Below, one piece after another: positions 5,907 to 11,208 of a stretch of 11,208 nucleotides of DNA. Under the pieces are notes generated by a model. The model was not told the DNA's origin, made no database searches, and worked only from the letters and a program-made list of their open reading frames with translations. Both the position numbers and the translations under genes were made by a program. Position 1 is the first letter of the stretch, and every line of letters begins with the position of its first letter. Source of the stretch: Acidobacteriota bacterium (GTDB lineage: Bacteria; Acidobacteriota; Vicinamibacteria; Vicinamibacterales; CAVVIG01). The stretch covers positions 1 through 11,208 of the forward strand of contig QHWL01000018.1 in assembly GCA_003222555.1 (NCBI GenBank). The letters run 5' to 3'.

Positions 5907-7363
5907 TCGCATCCCTTCTCGTCGTGATGCTCGCCTCGGAAGGTGTCACAACCGTCGGCGCCGTCCACGCCGTCGGAGCGGCTCTGCAGCAGGATCCGCC
6001 GGCGCAGGCCACAAGCGGAAAGAAACAGAAAAAAAAGGCCAAAAAACTGGCGGCCGACGCTCCATCGCCCGACGAAATCGACGATCCCGATTCGGACGGG
6101 CCGCCTGACATCGGTGGGCCCGGCTTTGGTGTCGTCTGGAAGCAGCATCCCTCAATCCGATTCGGCGACGCGTTCCGTCTCGATTTCGAGGCGAGGCTTC
6201 AAGAAGATGCGCACGGATCGTATCGTGGCGCGCCGGGCCTCAACTGCCCGAACCAGGTCCTTCCAACCACGTGCCTGTTTCAACTGCATCGTAATCGCGT
6301 CGGCGTCAAAGGCAACTTCTTCAAGAAAATCGACTACGAGGTCGAGCGCGAGCTGACCGAGCAAGAGCTCAGCGACAAGGATATCCTGCTGGGCTATACG
6401 CCCAAGTCGCAGTGGAAAGACGTGAATGTGAACATCAAGTACATGAAGAAAGCGCAGATCCAAGTGGGCAAGTTCAAGGTGCCATTCGGCCTCGACGAGC
6501 TCACCAGCGTCTCGCACAACGACTTCGTGTATCGCTCCCTCGGGGCAAACTACATCAATCCGGGGCGAGACATCGGCGGCATGGTTCACGGAAGCTACTT
6601 CAAGCACGGGCTGACCTACGCCGCCGGCGTTTTCCGGCATGATGGCGGCAATGCCCGCTCGAAGAAAGTTCAAGGCGGTGACCAGACCGTCGCGGCGCGG
6701 ATCACGGCCGCGCCGTTTCGCCGCGTCGGGCTGGCCGGCAACATCGACGTGGGCACTGCCCTGACCGTCAGCTCGTTGTCCGACGACCCGTACCTCCCGA
6801 ACGGCCTCCGCGGCCGCACCATCCTGACGCAAGACACGTTCTTTCAGCCGGTCTACGTCAAGGGTCACCGGAAGCGCTGGGAGGCCGACGTCGATTGGAC
6901 GGCAGGACCGGCGTCGGCGCGCGCCGAATACACGTGGGTTGCCGACGGCCGGGTGCAGCAGGGGCTCGGCGACGAGAACTTGCCGGACGCTCGTGCGCGG
7001 TCGTGGTACGTCGCCGGCACCTGGATTCTGACGGGTGAACGTAAAAGGCGTCCGCTCAGGGCAGATGGTGAATTCCTGCAGGGGGGCTTTGGAGCCGTAG
7101 AGGTGGTCGGCCGATACGAGCGGCTGTGGTTCGACAGCGCGGGCGGCACCGAAGTTGGCACGCCGTCCCGAACTCCGCGCGCCGCGAACATCTTGCCGAG
7201 CGGCGATCGGGCTTTGACGCTTGGCGTGAACTGGGCTCTCAATCGGTGGATCAAGCTGCAGTTCAACGGCATCCGGGAACATGTCGAGGATTCCCAACGC
7301 AATCCCATATCGGGTGGCGGCGCCTTCTGGAGCCAGGTCACCCGCCTCCAGCTCGTACTGTAA
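5903..7363 (+). CDS. Outer-membrane porin of the phosphate-selective Porin_O_P (OprO/OprP-like) family
   Basis: A 486-residue beta-barrel porin. After an N-terminal hydrophobic stretch (MIASLLVVMLASEGVTTVGA, a plausible though poorly charged signal peptide) comes a Lys-rich linker KKQKKKAKK (40-48) and an acidic Asp/Pro-rich segment (about 52-68). The barrel then starts with FGVVWKQHPSIRFGD. Blocks such as FKKIDYEVERELTE, KYMKKAQIQVGKFKVPFGLDEL, NYINPGRDIG and YAAGVFRHDG are typical of Porin_O_P proteins. Family members conduct anions such as phosphate or polyphosphate, but the actual specificity here is unknown. Two Cys (115, 124) might form a loop disulfide. Start: GTG 5903 overlaps the PLD stop (GTGA) and has AAGAGGA at 5888-5894 with 8-nt spacing; the frame is open further upstream but that part is only the antiphase of the PLD gene. 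The chain ends LQLVL rather than in Phe. Confidence 0.88.
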   Translation: MIASLLVVMLASEGVTTVGAVHAVGAALQQDPPAQATSGKKQKKKAKKLAADAPSPDEIDDPDSDGPPDIGGPGFGVVWKQHPSIRFGDAFRLDFEARLQEDAHGSYRGAPGLNCPNQVLPTTCLFQLHRNRVGVKGNFFKKIDYEVERELTEQELSDKDILLGYTPKSQWKDVNVNIKYMKKAQIQVGKFKVPFGLDELTSVSHNDFVYRSLGANYINPGRDIGGMVHGSYFKHGLTYAAGVFRHDGGNARSKKVQGGDQTVAARITAAPFRRVGLAGNIDVGTALTVSSLSDDPYLPNGLRGRTILTQDTFFQPVYVKGHRKRWEADVDWTAGPASARAEYTWVADGRVQQGLGDENLPDARARSWYVAGTWILTGERKRRPLRADGEFLQGGFGAVEVVGRYERLWFDSAGGTEVGTPSRTPRAANILPSGDRALTLGVNWALNRWIKLQFNGIREHVEDSQRNPISGGGAFWSQVTRLQLVL

Positions 7364-7379
7364 GGAGCCGCATAGGGGC

Positions 7380-8663
7380 ATGAGCACGCGTCGCGATCGT
7401 TTGCGCACTTTTGCAGCCATCGTCGTGCTCGGCTTTGGTGTGGCGGCACCCGTTGTCGCTCAGTCGCCGACACCGGCTCCCCAGCCATGGGACACGTTCT
7501 TCGACGATACGGTGGTTCACGAAATTCGCTTGGCCATCAATTCGAAGGACTGGCAATCACTTCAGATTCATTACCTCGACAACACCTACTATCCATCCGA
7601 CTTCCGGTGGCGCGATCAGGTGGTCCGCAACGTCGGCATTCGTTCCCGTGGTACCGGCAGCCGGAGCGGCGTCAAACCGGGCCTGCGCGTGGATTTCAAC
7701 CGCTACGTCACTGATCAGGTGTTCTTGGGCCTGAAGTCATTCATCCTTCGCAACCAGACCCAGGACGCCTCGAACATGCACGAGCGGTTGAGCATGCTGC
7801 TGTTCCGCCGCCTGGGTCTTCCGGCCTCGCGCGAGGCGCACACGAAGCTCTACATCAACAACAATTACGAGGGCCTTTACACGATCGTCGAGTCGGTCGA
7901 CAAGACATTTCTGCAGGAAACGTTCGACGAGAACGACGGCTATCTATACAAGTACGATTACCCATCCGACGCCCAGCCGTACTACTTCGAGGACCGGGGC
8001 TCGAACCCGGATACCTACGTACCGCTCCCGTTCAAGCCGGAGACGCACGAAACCGACCCGAGACCCGAATTCATCGTGCAGTTGGTCCAAGCAATCAACC
8101 AGACGGGCGACGCGGCCTTCCGAATGGTCATGGCCGAGTACCTCGACCTCAAGAAGTTCGTGCAGCACGTCGCGGTCGAGAACTTTGTCGCAGACAACGA
8201 CGGCTTCCTCAGCGATTGGGGCGGCATGAACAACTTCTACTTCTACAGGTTTCAAAACAAGAAGCTGTTCACGTTTATCGCCTGGGATAAAAGCGAGGCG
8301 TTCAAGGGCGGGTACGAGTACAGCATCTTCCACAACATCACGAATGGGCCCAACGCGAGCAAGAACCGATTGATGACGCGTGCGCTCTCGTACCCGGATT
8401 TGTACAGTGCGTACCTCGATGCACTGCTCGATTGCGCGCGATCGGCGGCCGAACAGGCGACAGGGGTCACCGATGGACCCGGTTGGCTCGAGCGCGAGGT
8501 TCAGCGGGAGTATGAACAGATCCGAGACGCAGCGCGAAGCGACCCTCAGAAGCTCTTCACGAACGACGAGTTCGAGCAAGCCGTCAGCGCTCTCGGCGCC
8601 TTCGCCCGGCACCGCGGCGACTTCGTCACCGCGGCCGTTAGCGCGGCGCGGGCGCAGCGCTAG
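7380..8663 (+). CDS. Secreted CotH-family kinase-fold protein
   Basis: A 427-residue protein of the CotH family, named for the Bacillus spore-coat kinase that phosphorylates coat proteins; Gram-negative members act outside the cytoplasm. A Sec signal peptide (MSTRRDRLRTFAAIVVLGFGVAAPVVAQ) predicts export. Family blocks in order: GIRSRGTGSRSGVKPGLRVD (87-105), LKSFILRNQTQDASNMHERL (118-137), the GLYTIVESVDKTFL nucleotide-binding-type block (165-178, Lys 175), NFVADNDGF (268-276), MNNFYFY (283-289) and FIAWDKSEAF (299-308), where D303 corresponds to the metal-binding Asp. The usual second Asp of a WDxD motif is Ser here. The start ATG follows the porin stop by 16 bp, with AAGGAG at 7362-7367 rather far (12 nt) upstream. 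A longer frame from 7281 overlaps the porin and would bury the signal peptide. Substrate unknown; the porin is one candidate. Last gene before the inverted repeat. Confidence 0.9.
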   Translation: MSTRRDRLRTFAAIVVLGFGVAAPVVAQSPTPAPQPWDTFFDDTVVHEIRLAINSKDWQSLQIHYLDNTYYPSDFRWRDQVVRNVGIRSRGTGSRSGVKPGLRVDFNRYVTDQVFLGLKSFILRNQTQDASNMHERLSMLLFRRLGLPASREAHTKLYINNNYEGLYTIVESVDKTFLQETFDENDGYLYKYDYPSDAQPYYFEDRGSNPDTYVPLPFKPETHETDPRPEFIVQLVQAINQTGDAAFRMVMAEYLDLKKFVQHVAVENFVADNDGFLSDWGGMNNFYFYRFQNKKLFTFIAWDKSEAFKGGYEYSIFHNITNGPNASKNRLMTRALSYPDLYSAYLDALLDCARSAAEQATGVTDGPGWLEREVQREYEQIRDAARSDPQKLFTNDEFEQAVSALGAFARHRGDFVTAAVSAARAQR

Positions 8664-8671
8664 ACCGCTTT

Positions 8672-8778
8672 AGAGGTTGTGAACAAATTACGTTCAACGC
8701 AGAGACCGCGGAGGCCGCCGAGAAGAAATGCCTAAAGATTTCTCTGCGAGCTCTGCGTTCAAACGTCGTATTTTTCAC
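8672..8778 (+). repeat. Palindromic intergenic repeat, copy 2 (107 bp), inverted relative to copy 1
   Basis: Begins AGAGGTTGTGAACAAATT, 8 bp after the CotH stop, and ends at GTATTTTTCAC. It aligns along its whole length with the reverse complement of 4862-4979, differing by four substitutions, two 1-nt indels and lack of the 9-nt AGCGTGCTC. The internal hairpin pairs AACGCAGAGACCGCGGAGGC with the opposite arm ending GAGCTCTGCGTT around a centre near 8730. It lies between the convergent CotH and thymidylate-kinase-like genes, where a strong two-way hairpin would serve as a bidirectional terminator. No long T run follows directly, though a T5 occurs at 8771-8775. Confidence 0.88.
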
Positions 8779-8815
8779 GCTTAGAAAGTGTTTAGCCTTG
8801 CGTGCACATGTGGCA

Positions 8816-9370
8816 CTACGCCCGCGACCCACGGCGGCCGCCCGACGTTTGCAGGTACTCGCGCGCTCGGTCGGCGAGCTGACGCGAGGTGAGGCCGTCA
8901 GGTCGCGCCGCCAGTCGATCGCATGCAAATTCGACGAAGCCCGACCGGCCGGCGGCGGCGCGCCCCGGAGCGGCGTCAACCCGGCGCGCCTTGTCGGGGC
9001 GAGGCGCAAACGCGAACAGATCGTTCAACCAGCCTCGGGGTAACCCAGCTGCGCGTCCAAACGCGACTGCGGTCGCGACGTACGGGGCGGCGACCACCGT
9101 GCGGCCCTCCGCGAGCGTCGGACGAATCTCCCATCGGAGGCGGAACGCCAGGTCGGCGGCGTACAACAGCAGCAACGTCCGCGCCGACGGCGCGCCGGCG
9201 GCCTCGGGGTCGGCCAGGGCGAGGTCTTCGAAGACGCCAGATGCGTCCCACACGCTGACCCCGCCGCGTTGCGCGCGAGGCGCACCCGCGTGTTCCGCAC
9301 GCGCCGCCGCACGGAGTGCCCCACCATTGGCGCCGTCGACGGCGACCAGCGTGCCCGTGGCTGCGGTCAT
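8816..9370 (-). CDS. Degenerate thymidylate-kinase-like protein without a P-loop
   Basis: A 184-residue protein whose layout follows the thymidylate kinase family although the key residues are gone. The N-terminal TLVAVDGANGGALRAAAR sits where a kinase would have the P-loop GxxGxGKS/T, but the Lys and Ser/Thr are missing. The LLLLYAADLAFRLRWEIRPTLAEGRTVVAAPYVATAVAFG block matches in position the sibling's LLHAADFRHRVDHVILPALWDGKLVIADRFLFTG, with the DR pair replaced by AP. ATP binding and catalysis are therefore unlikely. Start: ATG 9370 overlaps the sibling's stop as ATGA, with GAGG six bases before. The frame stays open to 9949, but that part is antiphase to the sibling and is excluded. Its end is rich in Arg/Gly. 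It may be a regulatory or structural partner of the intact kinase, or decaying. The family link rests on synteny and pattern, so it is moderately sure. Confidence 0.7.
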   Translation of the reverse strand: MTAATGTLVAVDGANGGALRAAARAEHAGAPRAQRGGVSVWDASGVFEDLALADPEAAGAPSARTLLLLYAADLAFRLRWEIRPTLAEGRTVVAAPYVATAVAFGRAAGLPRGWLNDLFAFAPRPDKARRVDAAPGRAAAGRSGFVEFACDRLAARPDGLTSRQLADRAREYLQTSGGRRGSRA

Positions 9371-10134
9371 TTCCCGCCTCGGCCGTGCGACAGCCACTCC
9401 GTCACCGCATCGATGTTCCACTCGGACCACGGACGCTGCTCGCCTTCGCGAAACAGCTCGCGAATGCGCTGGTGCTGATCCCTGATCGACTGCTCCGCAT
9501 CGACGGTGATGAAATTGAAAATGAGCGCCAGGGATTCGTACTCGCGAATGACGCGCTTGATGAAGCGGTAATAGCTCTCGACTGGGTCGTCGAGGTCGGT
9601 GACGTCTCGCCCCGCCTCGTAAAAATTCGGGGTGCGCACGGCGGTCACGCGCCGGCCGGAGGTGTCCGGCGAGACAGAAAAGTAGAAGACGAGATCCGGC
9701 CAGAGGAGCGGCTGATAGAGCTTGAGGATCCAGTCGAGATCGAGCCCACGCGCGACGTCTCTGGCGAGCCCGGTAAACAGGAAGCGATCGGCTATGACGA
9801 GCTTGCCGTCCCAGAGCGCGGGCAGGATCACGTGGTCCACGCGGTGGCGGAAATCGGCAGCATGCAGCAGGGAGAACTCCACCGGGCTGAGCGCGCGCAC
9901 GGCCTTGCGCGCCTTGATGATCGGCTTGATGAGAGCCGACGAATTCCACTTCGTCGTGACGACGTCATGGCCTTCCGATTCCAGCCAGGCCTTGAACAGC
10001 TTGCGCTGCGTCGTCTTGCCCGAGCCGTCCGGCCCTTCAAAAGCGACGAGAAACCCGCGTCGGCGCGTGGAGTCGGTGAATCGCGCACGGGCGCGCCGCT
10101 GAATTTGACGTCGGGATATGGCCCAATGACGCAT
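9367..10134 (-). CDS. Thymidylate kinase-family P-loop protein
   Basis: A 255-residue nucleoside-monophosphate-kinase-fold protein, closest in look to dTMP kinase (dTMP + ATP to dTDP + ADP). Walker A GPDGSGKTT lies at 34-42, preceded by the hydrophobic strand FLVAFE. The family's acidic-Arg pair is in VIADRFLFTGLA (D116, R117; usually DRY), and the region FYEAGRDV...DDPVESYYRFIKRVIREYESLA (171-203) resembles the lid and late helices. A basic 26-residue extension (RRQIQRRARARF) precedes the core. No ATG, GTG or TTG lies between it and the P-loop, so the extension seems genuinely translated from ATG 10134, although no Shine-Dalgarno is seen; coupling to the ABC gene 14 bp upstream may help. The C-terminal tail (about 230-255) is also extra. 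Housekeeping Tmk is usually about 210 residues, so this is probably a specialised paralogue. The substrate is not certain. Confidence 0.82.
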   Translation of the reverse strand: MRHWAISRRQIQRRARARFTDSTRRRGFLVAFEGPDGSGKTTQRKLFKAWLESEGHDVVTTKWNSSALIKPIIKARKAVRALSPVEFSLLHAADFRHRVDHVILPALWDGKLVIADRFLFTGLARDVARGLDLDWILKLYQPLLWPDLVFYFSVSPDTSGRRVTAVRTPNFYEAGRDVTDLDDPVESYYRFIKRVIREYESLALIFNFITVDAEQSIRDQHQRIRELFREGEQRPWSEWNIDAVTEWLSHGRGGK

Positions 10135-10148
10135 TGACGCGCAGGAGT

Positions 10149-11208
10149 TTATACCTGATTTGCCGTTCTCGCGGTCCCTTGTGAGGATTGGAGGTGGTAC
10201 AACTCGGCGTAGGGTCCACCGTTTGCCAGCAGCACCTCGTGAGTCCCGTGCTCCACCAAAACTGAATCTTTGACGACAAAGATGACGTCAGCGTGGCGGA
10301 TCGTATGTAGATGGTGCGCGATGATCACCGACGTTTTACCTTCCATCAGGCGTTTCAAGGCGCCGACGACGGCCTCCTCGGAGGCCGCATCGAGACCCGC
10401 CGTGGGCTCGTCGAGAATGAGGATTGGCGTGTTGCGAACAATCGCTCGCGCGATCGCGATGCGCTGGCGTTGGCCGCCGGAAAGCGTCGCCCCGCGCTCA
10501 CCAACCATGGTGGCGTAGCCCCGCGGCAAGCTCACGATGAACTCGTGCGCGTTCGCCAGCCTCGCCGCGCGGATGGTGTCCTCTGGCTGAGCGTCGGGTT
10601 TGCCGTAGGCGATATTCTCCCAAATCGAAGCACGGAAGAGAACCGTATCCTGCAGAACGAAGCTGATCTGGTCGCGCAGCGACTTCAGGGTGTAATTGCG
10701 AATGTCGGTGCCGTCGATCTTGACCTGTCCCGACGTGGGATCGTAGAAGCGTGGCATCAGGCTCACGATCGTCGTCTTGCCTGTGCCGGAGGGACCCACA
10801 ATCGCGGCGACCTGACCTGGTTCAATCCGCAAGCAGACGTCTTTCAGCACCGGTACGTCGCCGCCATAGCTGAAGCTGACGTGGTCGAATTCGATTCGGC
10901 CCCTGAACTGGGGTGCCTCGTGCGCGCCTGGAAGGCTCCGGACGCGGCTCTCGATCTCCAACACTTCCTGGATCCGCTCGTAGCCGACGGCGGCCTTGGA
11001 GACGGTGTTGGTCATCTTGGAGAGATCCCGCATCGGCTTGTATGTCTTGCCCAGGTACAGCAGAAACACCACCAGCACGCCGGCGCTGAGTTGGCCGGCC
11101 AGGGCCAGACGGGCTCCGTATCCGAGCACCAGGCACGTGCCCACGGCGACGATGACATCGACGATCGGTGAAAGCCTCGCTTTCATGCTGCGGGCCTGGA
11201 GCCCCGCT
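10149..11208 (-). CDS. ABC exporter, fused membrane and ATPase domains (N-terminus outside the window)
   Basis: The C-terminal 352 residues of an MsbA/multidrug-type half transporter; the frame runs off the right edge, with seven in-frame codons (AGLQARS) before the first internal Met at 11186. Visible parts: the last transmembrane helices (VDVIVAVGTCLVLGYGARLAL and SAGVLVVFLLYLGKTYKPMRDL), then an ATPase domain with Walker A GPSGTGKTT, Q-loop FVLQD, signature LSGGQRQR, Walker B ILILDEPT, D-loop AGLDAAS and H-loop IIAHH. All catalytic motifs are intact, so it should hydrolyse ATP and export a substrate, typically a lipid, drug or peptide. It stops 14 bp before the thymidylate-kinase-family gene on the same strand and is most likely the promoter-side gene of that operon. 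The cargo cannot be deduced; this association with nucleotide-kinase-like proteins is unusual for a simple drug pump. Confidence 0.93.
   Translation of the reverse strand, partial: AGLQARSMKARLSPIVDVIVAVGTCLVLGYGARLALAGQLSAGVLVVFLLYLGKTYKPMRDLSKMTNTVSKAAVGYERIQEVLEIESRVRSLPGAHEAPQFRGRIEFDHVSFSYGGDVPVLKDVCLRIEPGQVAAIVGPSGTGKTTIVSLMPRFYDPTSGQVKIDGTDIRNYTLKSLRDQISFVLQDTVLFRASIWENIAYGKPDAQPEDTIRAARLANAHEFIVSLPRGYATMVGERGATLSGGQRQRIAIARAIVRNTPILILDEPTAGLDAASEEAVVGALKRLMEGKTSVIIAHHLHTIRHADVIFVVKDSVLVEHGTHEVLLANGGPYAELYHLQSSQGTARTANQV

Noticed and set aside
9371..9949. Upstream extension of the degenerate kinase-like gene
   Set aside because: It overlaps the P-loop kinase gene in another frame and reads as low-complexity Arg/Pro-rich sequence; the ATGA-coupled ATG at 9370 gives a sensible protein.
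1..11208. CRISPR array, rRNA genes, complete tRNA genes, IS transposase
   Set aside because: No regularly spaced direct repeats, no rRNA-like stretches, no complete cloverleaf and no transposase or integrase motifs were found on either strand.

Overview
The window looks like chromosomal DNA of a high-GC Gram-negative environmental bacterium, most likely an Acidobacteriota of the Vicinamibacteria type. This is inferred from three things: a TonB-dependent receptor with an N-terminal carboxypeptidase-regulatory-like domain (an 'Oar-like' receptor, greatly expanded in that phylum), intergenic palindromic repeats of the ACGCAGAG/GCGGAGG kind, and coding regions with strong G/C in third codon positions. 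No database search was possible, so the taxonomy is a judgement.

Layout. 1-153 is the C-terminal end of an unrecognised plus-strand gene. 154-526 is non-coding and carries a 112-bp palindromic element (190-301) and a short hairpin. 527-886 is a small predicted membrane protein. It converges on a minus-strand pair: an outer-membrane TonB-dependent receptor (2015-4702) and a lipoprotein-type metallophosphoesterase (1050-2015), whose stop and start overlap as TGATG. 4703-5018 is a divergent intergenic region holding a possible promoter, a tRNA-like variable-arm/T-arm fragment and the first copy (4862-4979) of a ~110-bp palindromic repeat. A plus-strand three-gene operon follows: an HKD phospholipase D-family protein (5019-5906), a phosphate-selective-type porin of the Porin_O_P family (5903-7363, GTG start overlapping the previous stop) and a secreted CotH-family kinase (7380-8663). 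The second repeat copy, in inverted orientation, begins 8 bp after the CotH stop (8672-8778), so the two copies exactly bracket the operon. The right end is a minus-strand operon running in from beyond the window: an ABC exporter with fused membrane and ATPase domains (10149-11208, N-terminus cut off), a thymidylate-kinase-family protein with an intact P-loop (9367-10134) and, overlapping it by ATGA, a shorter relative whose P-loop is destroyed (8816-9370).

How the genes may work together. The centre of the window has an envelope and phosphate theme: a receptor with a secreted phosphoesterase on one side, and an anion-selective-type porin with an extracytoplasmic kinase-fold protein and an HKD protein on the other. 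The shared theme is inference; the operon structure (overlaps, short gaps) is read directly from the sequence. The most unusual items are the inverted-repeat-bounded PLD-porin-CotH cassette and the tandem active/degenerate thymidylate kinase pair behind an ABC exporter.
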